Shown here: positions 6,581 to 14,164 of the stretch, in pieces | How positions within the stretch are numbered: the first letter of the stretch is position 1 | Layout: each line of letters begins with the position of its first letter | NCBI GenBank assembly: GCA_029262955.1 | Contig: JAJCYL010000082.1 | Location: forward strand, 1 to 20,123 | Source: Cytophagales bacterium | GTDB lineage: Bacteria; Bacteroidota; Bacteroidia; Cytophagales; Cyclobacteriaceae | DNA: 20,123 bases | Reading direction: 5' to 3' | The notes under the pieces: model-generated | The model's database searches: none | Seen by the model: the letters and a program-made list of their open reading frames with translations, nothing else | What the model was told of the DNA's origin: nothing | Translations under genes and position numbers: made by a program

Positions 6581-7492
6581 ATGAAAACTAACCATATCTA
6601 TTCAATTCTTATGCTTGCAGCCGTCTTAAGTGGTTGTGAAAAAGAAGTAGGTATCAGGCCCAAATCCGATTTTATCGGTCAGCTGGCAATTGAAGGAATC
6701 CTATTTCCAGGAGAGCTTCCGAAAGTTTTCATCAATAACACCTTACCATTTTTTGACCCAAATGTGCTACCTGGTGAAATATTTGTTCCCGATGCACGGG
6801 TAACAATTTCAGGAAATTCAGGCGTTGACGTATTGACCCCAGATTCCACTTTTGATAAGTTCCGTTGTCGTTGGGTTCCTTATTACCAGGGCACAAATCC
6901 CGCTGTTTATGGAGAAACTTATGATTTGACCGTGACCTACCAGGGTGCTACATATACAGCGTCAACAACCATTGATCAAACAAAAGTTAATATCCAATCT
7001 GCAGAGTATGTTGCAGAGTTTTTTGATATATATGGAGGACATGACGGCCTGGAGATAACATTTCCAGATGCCGTTGGAACAGAAGATTTTTACCGGTATC
7101 AAATGAATCGTGTGATTGACAATAAGGTCCTGCACGTTGACATCCTTGATGTTTTGGTCAATTCATGTACGGAAGACGGGGTGAACTTTCGAGTGACTGA
7201 CCTGGGCAGGAATATTTTTAGCGATGCAAATGTAGACGGCAGTCAGATGAAGATACTGGTGGAGGTGGCCTACGAATACCTCAAGGACGACTCCACCTGG
7301 GTTTTCATTCAATCCATCGACAGGAATTCAGCCGAATTTTATCAGACATTGGATCTGCAATTACAAGCACGCATCAATCCCTTTGTTGAACCCGTTTTGC
7401 TCGAATCTAAAATCGAGGGGGCGATGGGTGTTTTTGGTTCAGCTGTAAGGTCGGATTCTGTGCTATTTGTTTTTCCGGTGGATGGAGATTAG
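6581..7492 (+). CDS. DUF4249 lipoprotein, partner of the TonB receptor
   Basis: The 303-residue protein has a lipoprotein signal peptide with LSGC (Cys19) and the DUF4249 opening IGQLAIEGILFPGELPKVFINNTLPFF kind of text at residues 32-60 (only part cited). The family is found almost only in Bacteroidetes, next to TonB-dependent receptors, and is presumed to be a surface-exposed partner that helps capture the ligand; its biochemistry is not established. The gene begins 4 bases after the receptor stop, so both are cotranscribed. The C-terminus ends FVFPVDGD with TAG, about the normal family length. Confidence 0.82.
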   Translation: MKTNHIYSILMLAAVLSGCEKEVGIRPKSDFIGQLAIEGILFPGELPKVFINNTLPFFDPNVLPGEIFVPDARVTISGNSGVDVLTPDSTFDKFRCRWVPYYQGTNPAVYGETYDLTVTYQGATYTASTTIDQTKVNIQSAEYVAEFFDIYGGHDGLEITFPDAVGTEDFYRYQMNRVIDNKVLHVDILDVLVNSCTEDGVNFRVTDLGRNIFSDANVDGSQMKILVEVAYEYLKDDSTWVFIQSIDRNSAEFYQTLDLQLQARINPFVEPVLLESKIEGAMGVFGSAVRSDSVLFVFPVDGD

Positions 7493-7495
7493 GGA

Positions 7496-7693
7496 CTATT
7501 TCACAAATTGTCCCCTACTATTCCCTTTCACCACAAGGTTTCTACCCAAATACTGTTCTGGTGTAACATCTCGAACCCAAACAGTCTTTCTTCCTGATTT
7601 TACCAATATAGTCACTTCAACATCACCCGCATGTATTCCTCTTAATCCAAAATGGAATGCATTTTGAGAATTAATATTTGGATGCCCAAACAC
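7496..7693 (-). CDS. Small hypothetical protein or gene remnant
   Basis: A 65-codon frame with GTG start reads NAFHFGLRGIHAGDVEVTILVKSG and then WVRDVTPEQYLGRNLVV (quoted in parts). The composition is coding-like, and the H-F-G-L...G...V...I...SG pattern faintly recalls the end of ASPIC/UnbV domains of FG-GAP proteins. Directly upstream on the same strand, another short frame (7723-7806) ends in SGEYASQSLKVMV and a stop. Both may be pieces of decayed genes. TGCCCAAA (7683-7690) and TTTGGGCA (7710-7717) form an inverted repeat near its start. The rest of the gene-free stretch 7493-7814 shows nothing else. Confidence 0.25.
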   Translation of the reverse strand: MFGHPNINSQNAFHFGLRGIHAGDVEVTILVKSGRKTVWVRDVTPEQYLGRNLVVKGNSRGQFVK

Positions 7694-7814
7694 ACAAAAT
7701 AAGATGACATTTGGGCAGGTCCCTATACCATCACTTTTAAGGATTGACTGGCATATTCACCTGATACTATGCGCAATGGAAAACTAACCGTACGTTCGTT
7801 TGTCTTTCATTTCA

Positions 7815-8903
7815 TTAGTTTGTCAATATCACCTTCATAGCCTTTTCTTTTGCAGCATTGCCAAACACCTCATAGGCCTTAAGTATTTCGTCTAGCTTAA
7901 AACGGTGAGTGATCAGTTCTTCGGGTTTGATTTTTCCAGACTCCACAGTTTTCAGCAGCATGGGTGTAGTGTTAGTATTCACCAGCCCCATAGTGATGGT
8001 AATATTTCGAATCCATAAATCCTGAATTTGCAAGTCTACCTTATGACCATGCACTCCAATATTGGCCACATGTCCTCCGGGGCGAACGATATGCTGGCAA
8101 ATGTCGAATGTAGCAGGAGCACCTACGGCTTCCATGGCGACATCCACACCATCTTTTGTTTCTGTCATGATTTTTTTGATCGCATCTTCCTCACTTGAAT
8201 TAATGGTATGGGTAGCCCCCAATTCCATGGCCAGCTTTAATCGGTTTTCATCCAAATCAATCATATAAATTTTTGCCGGGGAATAGAATTGCGCAGTAAG
8301 TAAGGCTGACATTCCGATAGGTCCGGCACCCACAATGGCGATCGTATCGCCTGGTTTTACACAGCCGTTGATCACACCAATTTCATGGCCAGTTGGAAGT
8401 ATGTCACTTAGCATCACCAAGGCTTCTTCATCAATTCCCTTAGGAACCGCATGCAAGCTATTGTCAGCATGAGGTATGCGTACATACTCCGCCTGAGTAC
8501 CGTTAATGAGATGGCCTAATATCCAGCCACCATCTTCACAGTGTGAATACATTTGTTTTTTACAATACTCACAAGAGCCGTCTGCAGTTATACAAGAAAT
8601 AATGACATGATCACCCTTCTTAAAATTTCTGACTGAAGTACCTATTTCTTCGATCACACCGATACCTTCATGTCCTAGTGTAGTTCCCGGTTTTACAGTG
8701 GGAGTCTTGCCATGCAGAATGCCTAAATCTGTTCCGCAGATGGTTGTTTTAATTATTTTGACCAAGGCATCCGTTGGTTTATCAATATCTGGCTTAGGTA
8801 CATCCTTCCATTCTATCATTCCAGGTCCGTTATAGACAAGGCCTTTCATGGTACCTGTTTCTTTTACGGATGATCTCACTTCCTTTACAGCTTCTGTATT
8901 CAT
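7815..8903 (-). CDS. Zinc-dependent alcohol dehydrogenase
   Basis: This is a medium-chain dehydrogenase of 362 residues from the ATG at 8903. An alternative ATG at 8849 (MKGLVYNGPG) matches the usual family start. Catalytic zinc ligands are seen in CGTD (Cys56) and LGHEGIGVI. Four structural-zinc cysteines occur in the stretch SCITADGSCEYCKKQMYSHC. The Rossmann motif is VGAGPIGMSA, with Asp in YMIDLDENR at the end of the second strand, which favours NAD+. It interconverts an alcohol and an aldehyde or ketone; the substrate is unknown, and the closest recognisable type is the formaldehyde-dehydrogenase-like ADH group. In Bacteroidetes such ADHs often sit beside stress genes such as HPF and universal stress proteins, as here. 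Confidence 0.88.
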   Translation of the reverse strand: MNTEAVKEVRSSVKETGTMKGLVYNGPGMIEWKDVPKPDIDKPTDALVKIIKTTICGTDLGILHGKTPTVKPGTTLGHEGIGVIEEIGTSVRNFKKGDHVIISCITADGSCEYCKKQMYSHCEDGGWILGHLINGTQAEYVRIPHADNSLHAVPKGIDEEALVMLSDILPTGHEIGVINGCVKPGDTIAIVGAGPIGMSALLTAQFYSPAKIYMIDLDENRLKLAMELGATHTINSSEEDAIKKIMTETKDGVDVAMEAVGAPATFDICQHIVRPGGHVANIGVHGHKVDLQIQDLWIRNITITMGLVNTNTTPMLLKTVESGKIKPEELITHRFKLDEILKAYEVFGNAAKEKAMKVILTN

Positions 8904-9024
8904 GAAATTATTTGTTTCGTTCCTTATGTAAAGGACCTCAAACCCGGACACTTTTAAAACGACTTATGTTACTCCAATTAGCTGATTTTAATCACCTTTT
9001 GAAGGCATGCATGAGCCGCTTTGG

Positions 9025-9203
9025 TCAGCTTGGCTTTTCCTTTATAAATACAGAAAAGACCATTTGCACCGGCCCCGTTCTGTTGTATTCCTCCGTGCTA
9101 ATCTCTTCTCTTGCAATCTCTTTTTCAAAAGGTCCAATGATGTTACCTTTTTCGTCTTTTGCCGAGGGATATCCAGGGTCCTGTAGTAATCCTTGTACTC
9201 CAT
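9025..9203 (-). pseudogene. J-domain (DnaJ/CbpA-like) gene remnant
   Basis: An ATG at 9203, 5 bases after the stop of the DUF4136 gene, opens MEYKDYYRTLDIPRQ, the typical beginning of a DnaJ/CbpA J-domain. The frame then departs from the family and stops at 9042 without helix II, the HPD motif or helix III. The adjacent frame stays open to 9025 and reads DEKGNIIGPFEKEIAREEIS and onward to FSVFIKEKPS, which looks coding but which I do not recognise. I interpret the region as a J-domain gene reduced to about 15 codons and joined to another sequence by deletion or frameshift. The gene-free stretch 8904-9024 beyond it shows nothing else. Chance similarity is possible but unlikely given the position. 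Confidence 0.5.
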
Positions 9204-9208
9204 CAGAA

Positions 9209-9766
9209 TCAGATGTTAGCCTTTGGAGGGAATTTTTTTAAGGCCATACGGATACCCCTCTTAATGCTCTTATCGGTAACATTAAGGTTAATATCCAGAT
9301 ATCTCAGCGCATCGGACCGCCAAACCATTTTGCTGGTTTTCGCATCGGCCATATCAATAATCATTGATCCTTCTAAGTAGTAATATTTTTGTTCAAGAAA
9401 TTTTCCCAATGGATAGTATTCTTGATTATAGTCATCATAGCCCTCATATGGTGTCCAGACCTGCCCTTCCTTTTCTTCAACAACTACATGTAAGTAAAGG
9501 AGAAAATCAGGGTTATTCTCATCACGGACAAAGCCTTTACTTTCGAGTTCCTGCACTATCGCCTTTTTAAAAATTTCAACAGTTGCACTGTCCTTTTTGA
9601 GATAATCAGGACCTTCTATGATAAATTCACAGCCAGAAAACCAACAGAAGGTTTGGTAATTCTCAAAGTCTGCGGTCTCATCGTAAATCGTTTTGACTTT
9701 CACTGATACGCAGCCGCTCAGTAACAAGATTGTGCCGAATATAATAGCGTGATTAAGATGTTTCAT
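9209..9766 (-). CDS. DUF4136 family lipoprotein
   Basis: The 185-residue protein has a lipoprotein signal peptide with LLLSGC (Cys19). It follows the DUF4136 pattern: VKTIYDETADFENYQTFCW near residues 25-43, a middle helix with a full-length ELESKGFVRDENNPDFLLYL, and the final KMVWRSDALRYLDIN...KSIKRGIRMALKKFPP (quoted in parts). The family is an envelope lipoprotein of unknown function, often regulated by stress. It diverges from the histidine kinase gene, sharing a 373-bp spacer, and a J-domain remnant follows directly. Confidence 0.82.
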   Translation of the reverse strand: MKHLNHAIIFGTILLLSGCVSVKVKTIYDETADFENYQTFCWFSGCEFIIEGPDYLKKDSATVEIFKKAIVQELESKGFVRDENNPDFLLYLHVVVEEKEGQVWTPYEGYDDYNQEYYPLGKFLEQKYYYLEGSMIIDMADAKTSKMVWRSDALRYLDINLNVTDKSIKRGIRMALKKFPPKANI

Positions 9767-9878
9767 GACTGTTCAGTTTTCAAAATGAATATTGTGAAAG
9801 AAGTTGATATCTCTAATTACCAATTAGGATTCAAAACAAAATGTATTGAGCAGAGGGTCGCGGTGGTTGCTAAGTCAC

Positions 9879-9898
9879 AGGAATATCGAGATATTCCT
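9879..9898. promoter_or_regulatory. 20-bp palindrome in divergent spacer
   Basis: AGGAATATC (9879-9887), GA, GATATTCCT (9890-9898) is a perfect 9-bp inverted repeat with a 2-base centre. It lies 113 bases upstream of the DUF4136 gene and 241 bases before the kinase gene. The symmetry and small spacing fit a dimeric regulator site. The surrounding spacer 9767-10139 holds this and the palindrome at 10011, with no reading frame that looks coding. Confidence 0.4.
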
Positions 9899-10010
9899 TG
9901 AAAGTCTTCCCTGCGATCCTACAATTGGCTCAACCATGGAGCCCTCGTCATTTGAAGTAAATATCATAGAATAAATAGAAGGGAGAAATGACCCTTAATA
10001 GTGACTTTAG

Positions 10011-10030
10011 ATGATATTTGTCAATATCAT
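10011..10030. promoter_or_regulatory. Palindrome upstream of the sensor kinase gene
   Basis: ATGATATT (10011-10018), TGTC, AATATCAT (10023-10030) is a perfect 8-bp inverted repeat with a 4-base centre, about 110 bases before the kinase start. The dimension fits a CRP/FNR-type dimer site in general terms, and the operon encodes such a regulator, so autoregulation is conceivable. No consensus for this regulator is known to me. Confidence 0.4.
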
Positions 10031-10139
10031 GATGACTGTGATTCAGATACAATAATTTGCAGAGTACTGATATAAGCAGCCGATATGTATGACCTGCATC
10101 ATAAATCACGTTGCAACTCACTGCTATCATTGCTAACTT

Positions 10140-11825
10140 GTGAAAACCTCCGAAATATTTAAAGAGCAAAGCGTTTTTCGATCAATTTGTGAAGCCGCGG
10201 TTGAAGGCATACTATTAGTTGATGAACAAGGGAAAATATTGTCAATAAACAAAGCTGGAGAGTCAATGTTTGGCTACAATCATGACGAAATTTTAGGTAG
10301 TGCAATTGAAAAATTGGTACCCTTAAAATTTCAGTTTATTCACAAAAAATACAGGGAACTATACACTAAGAACCCTACACCTCGGAATATTGGAACCAGA
10401 CGAAATTTTTTGGGATTGAAAAAAGACGGATCCGAATTTCCTGTAGAAATAAGTTTAAGTTATACTAAAGTAAAAGGATTTTTCGTTCTCGCTGCATTTA
10501 CAATAGACATCACAGAAAGAAAAAATGCAGAAAGAGAAATAATTGAGACAAACCGGAAATTCCAAACGCTGATCGGTAATCTTCCTGGAGTGGCCTACCG
10601 ATGTAAAAACCATCCAACCTGGGAAATGGAATTTATTAGTGATTACTGCGAGGCGATTACAGGTTACAAAGCCACGGATTTCTATCAAAATAAAGTGAGG
10701 ACCTGGGCATCTATAATTCACCCTGAAGATAGATCAATAGTTTATAATCAAACATGCGACGCAGTCACGAAGAAAGAACCTTTTCAGATAATTTATAGGA
10801 TCATAACAAAGTCACAAGACGAACGGTTGGTTTGGGAGCAAGGCAAAGGGATCGAAATCAATGGGGAAATAAGTACCCTAGAGGGATTTATTCAGGACAT
10901 TACGCACCAAAGTGAAACAGAAAAGGCACTCAAAAAGAGCAAGGAAGAGCTGTCGAACTATGCCTCCAAATTAGAAGAAAATGTGGAAGAGCGAAGAAAT
11001 CAATTACATCAGACAGTAGACAAACTTGAAACTGCTAATAGCCAACTTCAGAATGAGATTTGGGAGCGAAAACAAGCTGAAGAAAATACTCGAAAAGCCC
11101 TGGAGAAAGAAAAAGGTCTAAACGAATTGAAATCGAGGTTTGTAACCATGGCCTCTCACGAATTTAGAACACCACTAAGCACAGTTCTTTCTTCGGCACT
11201 ACTGATCTCAAAATATAAAACTACTGAGCTTGATGACAAGCGAATAAAGCATGTAAACAGAATAAAATCCTCAGTGAATTATCTCACCAATATATTAGAC
11301 GACTTCTTATCCCTTGATAAGTTGGAGGAGGGTAAGCTGGATTTATCAATAAGCCTATGTGATCTTCATACATTAACTGCGGAAGTAATTGACGAGATAA
11401 GCCTATCCAAAAAGGAAAGGGACATTAAGTTTAATGTCGAGGGAGAATTGAGGATGATTGAATCTGATCATCGCCTGCTAAGAAATATCATAGTGAATCT
11501 TCTTTCCAATGCCAAAATATATTCCTTGAAAACATCTGTCATTAATGTATCTCTGATATATCAGAAAGAGAACGTGATCCTAACGGTGGCTGATCAAGGA
11601 ATAGGTATTCCTTACGCAGACCAAATACACTTATTTGACCGATTTTTTAGAGCAGGCAATGTGACTAACATCCAGGGTACCGGCTTAGGTTTAAATCTTG
11701 TAAAAAAGTATCTTGAACTACTCAATGGTAAGATCACTTTCTCTAGTGAGCCGGGAAATGGTACCGTTTTTAATGTGGAGTTTCCTATCAAACAGCTAAA
11801 TCATGAAAAAAATACTATTAATTGA
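10140..11825 (+). CDS. PAS-PAS sensor histidine kinase
   Basis: This 561-residue soluble kinase starts at GTG 10140; no earlier in-frame start or membrane segment is seen. Domains in order: PAS (about 10-130, ending FTIDITERKNAE), second PAS of the PAS_3 type (about 140-265, HPEDR and GFIQDITHQSE), coiled coil (265-330), HisKA with H-box ASHEFRTPLS (His340), and HATPase with G1 ADQGIGIP, F-box LFDRFFRAG and G2 GTGLGLNLV. The N-box reads NAKIYS (457-462) where NAxKYS is usual, so the conserved Lys is shifted by one. Two PAS domains without membrane anchors suggest cytoplasmic sensing of redox, oxygen or a small ligand; no haem or flavin ligand can be assigned. The next gene overlaps it by 23 bases and encodes its likely partner. 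Confidence 0.92.
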   Translation: MKTSEIFKEQSVFRSICEAAVEGILLVDEQGKILSINKAGESMFGYNHDEILGSAIEKLVPLKFQFIHKKYRELYTKNPTPRNIGTRRNFLGLKKDGSEFPVEISLSYTKVKGFFVLAAFTIDITERKNAEREIIETNRKFQTLIGNLPGVAYRCKNHPTWEMEFISDYCEAITGYKATDFYQNKVRTWASIIHPEDRSIVYNQTCDAVTKKEPFQIIYRIITKSQDERLVWEQGKGIEINGEISTLEGFIQDITHQSETEKALKKSKEELSNYASKLEENVEERRNQLHQTVDKLETANSQLQNEIWERKQAEENTRKALEKEKGLNELKSRFVTMASHEFRTPLSTVLSSALLISKYKTTELDDKRIKHVNRIKSSVNYLTNILDDFLSLDKLEEGKLDLSISLCDLHTLTAEVIDEISLSKKERDIKFNVEGELRMIESDHRLLRNIIVNLLSNAKIYSLKTSVINVSLIYQKENVILTVADQGIGIPYADQIHLFDRFFRAGNVTNIQGTGLGLNLVKKYLELLNGKITFSSEPGNGTVFNVEFPIKQLNHEKNTIN

Positions 11826-12873
11826 AGACAATGAAGATATCAGAGAAAACACGGCAGAAATACTTGAATTAGCCAATTACAAAGTATTTACTGCAGAAAA
11901 CGGCAAACGCGGTGCCGAAATTGCCAACGAAGAGTTGCCGGATCTTGTGATTTGCGACATTATGATGCCAGTTCTTGACGGATATGGTGTACTACATATA
12001 TTAAGCAAAAGACCGGAAACTCATGGAATCCCATTCATATTTCTCACAGCAAAAGCAGAAAAGTCAGAAATTCGCAGAGGAATGAACTTGGGGGCAGATG
12101 ACTACATTACCAAGCCTTTTGATGAAACTGAATTATTAGATGCTATCGAGTCTCGTTTGAAAAGAAGTGAAGCGATTGGTTCTGAATATCGTCGAGACCT
12201 TAACGGTTTAGACAGTTTTATCAATGACGCCCGCGGAACACATGATTTAAAGGAACTTTCCAAGGAACGGCGAACCAGGTTGTACAAGAAGAGAAAGGAT
12301 ATCTTTCTGGAAGGAGATCGACCACAATCTGTGTTCTACATTAACAGCGGTAAGGTGAAAACATATAAACTGAATGAAGATGCCAAAGAACTAATCACCG
12401 GTATTTATACAGAGGGAGACTTTTTAGGTTATGAATCCCTTTTGGAGGGTCAATACAAAGTATCTGCCAGTGCACTAGAAGAGACTGAACTGGCCCTAAT
12501 TCCAAAAGAGGATTTCTTCACCTTACTTTTTAGTAACAGGCAAGTAGCTAAAAAGTTCATAGAAATATTGAGCAACAAGGTCACCGAAAAAGAGCAACAA
12601 CTACTTGTGCTGGCCTATGATACTGTGCGACAAAGAACCGCCAATGCATTATTGGAGGTATATGAGAAATATGGTGGGGATGATTCTAACCCGGTAGCGA
12701 TTACTATTTCAAGAGACGATCTTGCACACCTAGTTGGAACCGCCACGGAAACTCTAATCCGTGTTTTGTCAGATTTCAAAGAGGAAAAGTTAATAGAGAT
12801 TAATTCAGGGAAGATCACATTGGGTAATCTCAAGAAAATAAAAACCATTGCTGAAAGAAATTTCGCACTCTGA
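11803..12873 (+). CDS. Response regulator: receiver fused to CRP/FNR-type regulator
   Basis: The 356-residue protein joins a CheY-like receiver (1-122) to a cyclic-nucleotide-binding-type beta-roll (about 145-260) and a CRP-type winged helix (about 285-345). Receiver residues are complete: E8/D9, phosphoacceptor D52 (VICDIMMP), T82 and K104 (TKPFD). The beta-roll shows IFLEGDRPQSVFYINSGKVK and GDFLGYESLL. The recognition region is ISRDDLAHLVGTATETLIRV. The start at 11803 lies inside the kinase gene, so the two are translationally linked and very likely partners. FNR-like cysteines are absent from the N-terminal part, so it should not carry an Fe-S cluster. Probable role: transcription control of neighbouring stress genes after phosphorylation. 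Confidence 0.92.
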   Translation: MKKILLIEDNEDIRENTAEILELANYKVFTAENGKRGAEIANEELPDLVICDIMMPVLDGYGVLHILSKRPETHGIPFIFLTAKAEKSEIRRGMNLGADDYITKPFDETELLDAIESRLKRSEAIGSEYRRDLNGLDSFINDARGTHDLKELSKERRTRLYKKRKDIFLEGDRPQSVFYINSGKVKTYKLNEDAKELITGIYTEGDFLGYESLLEGQYKVSASALEETELALIPKEDFFTLLFSNRQVAKKFIEILSNKVTEKEQQLLVLAYDTVRQRTANALLEVYEKYGGDDSNPVAITISRDDLAHLVGTATETLIRVLSDFKEEKLIEINSGKITLGNLKKIKTIAERNFAL

Positions 12874-12948
12874 TCTGCAAACCTCCCTACCAGTAACTGT
12901 TCCATTGAGCCTGCTTAGAATTTCCAGCAAAGACCTTAATAGACAAGT

Positions 12949-13184
12949 ATGAACGCAAGAATAAATCCGGTAAAATATAGTGTCCGCCTCATAAACGCTT
13001 TGTCGGCCCATGCAGACAAAAAAGAATTACTCAGCTGGGTTTAGTTCATTTTAATCCCCCTAAAAAGACATTTGTTGTTCATGGTGAGCCGGAAAGCTCT
13101 TACAATTTTGTTCGATGGATAAGGGAAATAGGGTGGAAAAATGTGAATGTTCCTGAATACCTCCAATCCAATCATTTGAGCTAT
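12949..13184 (+). pseudogene. Beta-CASP metallo-beta-lactamase RNase, 3' remnant
   Basis: Two frames give the end of a beta-CASP family RNase (RNA-specific metallo-beta-lactamase fold). From 12949 the frame reads VRLINALSAHADKKELLSW and stops at 13042-13044. From 13053 another frame reads NPPKKTFVVHGEPESS and goes on to WKNVNVPEYLQ. SAHAD and VHGEP are the late histidine motifs of the family. Removing one T from each of the runs 13040-13042 and 13049-13052 would join them as WVSSFNPPKK, so two frameshifts are implied. The large catalytic N-terminal part is missing; the segment begins 75 bases after the response regulator gene. It fills most of the gene-free stretch 12874-13194. Confidence 0.75.
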
Positions 13185-13194
13185 TCTATCATAG

Positions 13195-13650
13195 CTAGTA
13201 AGTCATCTCAGTTTCCCGAAGTTCTTTGTGCATGATTTTACCACCAGAATTTGCTGTCATACCAACGTAAATACTGACCATAATTGCAACCACTAGTGTG
13301 ATAGCAGAAAATGTCAGATCCATTTTGTGCTTCCTAATCACAAAGCCAATATTCACAATGGCAAGAAAACCAAGGGTCTCCAATAACATCATAGCGGTCT
13401 CACCCATTTCTTCATGATCCTCCAGATACAACTCGCTAATCCCAGGGAGATCTTCAACGATTTCTTCGGCTGCCTCTCCACTAAAGAATACGGGAATCGT
13501 TATAATAGCTCCCAAAATAAAAATACTTAGAGCGGTTTTAATAAGGTCCCTGTTTCGAAGCAACAAGCCAATAAGCAAAATAAAGATTGAAATAATAGTT
13601 CCAACGATGGGAACGTGATTGATTATTAGGTGAAAATGTGGTGCATCCAT
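13195..13650 (-). CDS. Four-helix membrane protein, DUF2231-like
   Basis: The 151-residue protein has about four transmembrane helices (roughly 8-29, 37-57, 85-104 and 113-132). It starts MDAPHFHLIINHVPIVGT, recalling the HxxxVHxPI opening of DUF2231 membrane proteins, which are suspected haem- or electron-transfer-related. Several histidines and acidic residues lie near membrane borders (HFH, NHVP, LEDHEEMGE, KIMHKE), possible metal or haem ligands. The function is unknown. It follows the secreted small protein at 13721 by 70 bases on the same strand, so they may be one operon, and it converges on the kinase/regulator operon. Confidence 0.65.
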   Translation of the reverse strand: MDAPHFHLIINHVPIVGTIISIFILLIGLLLRNRDLIKTALSIFILGAIITIPVFFSGEAAEEIVEDLPGISELYLEDHEEMGETAMMLLETLGFLAIVNIGFVIRKHKMDLTFSAITLVVAIMVSIYVGMTANSGGKIMHKELRETEMTY

Positions 13651-13720
13651 TTTTTTTATATTAAATATTCAAAATAATGCAGGCTGCTCACATGGAGTTT
13701 TCAACCTGCGAATCAAAGAA

Positions 13721-14164
13721 TTAATTCCTGGACCTCCTGTAACCCTGACCTTTCCAGAGAGGGGTTCCATCCTCCTTTCTGAGCGCTGTTTTCTTGCTAC
13801 CCTTAGTTAAACTAGCTGCAAGAACGGCATCTTCGCTAGCAATTTTCACCCTGGAGCCAGTGATAGAAATGACATCGTTTTGAGCAAAACTTAATTTTTG
13901 TTTATTTATAAATCTTTCCGGACCAAGATGAACCGATACTAGTTGTCCATCTGTTTTGAGCAACAGGTGAACACCCTGGCCCATTCGACCCATATTACAA
14001 GGAACAGTCTGTACTTCCATAATCTTACCTGTTAAAGTCTCCACCGTTTCAGTATCATACTTCAAAGGTCCTAAGGACTGACCATTCCCGGCTCTAATAG
14101 AAAAGAGTATCCAAAGGAATACTGCCCAGAGAGTGATAATTGTTACAAAAGATAGCTTTTTCAT
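13721..14164 (-). CDS. Small exported/membrane-anchored protein, OB-fold-like
   Basis: The 147-residue protein has one N-terminal hydrophobic segment (residues 5-25), a signal peptide or anchor. The rest reads as short beta strands: ETLTGKIMEVQTVPCNMG, GVHLLLKTDGQLVSVHLGP, ISITGSRVKIASEDAVLAAS. It ends with LRKEDGTPLWKGQG, a tail seen in small secreted proteins often labelled DNA-binding only because of an OB-like fold. The single Cys in VPCNMGRMGQG and its Met residues could bind a metal such as copper; this is inference. The GxHL...VHLGP pattern suggests a periplasmic OB-type binding domain. It diverges from the HPF gene across 283 bases. Confidence 0.55.
   Translation of the reverse strand: MKKLSFVTIITLWAVFLWILFSIRAGNGQSLGPLKYDTETVETLTGKIMEVQTVPCNMGRMGQGVHLLLKTDGQLVSVHLGPERFINKQKLSFAQNDVISITGSRVKIASEDAVLAASLTKGSKKTALRKEDGTPLWKGQGYRRSRN

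Noticed and set aside
7467..7667. 66-codon plus-strand frame after the DUF4249 gene
   Set aside because: It overlaps the DUF4249 end, has a Cys/Pro/Phe-rich, non-coding-like composition, and faces a more plausible minus-strand frame.
8912..9241. 109-codon plus-strand frame between the dehydrogenase and DUF4136 genes
   Set aside because: It is antisense to the J-domain remnant and its neighbour frame, and has no recognisable motif.
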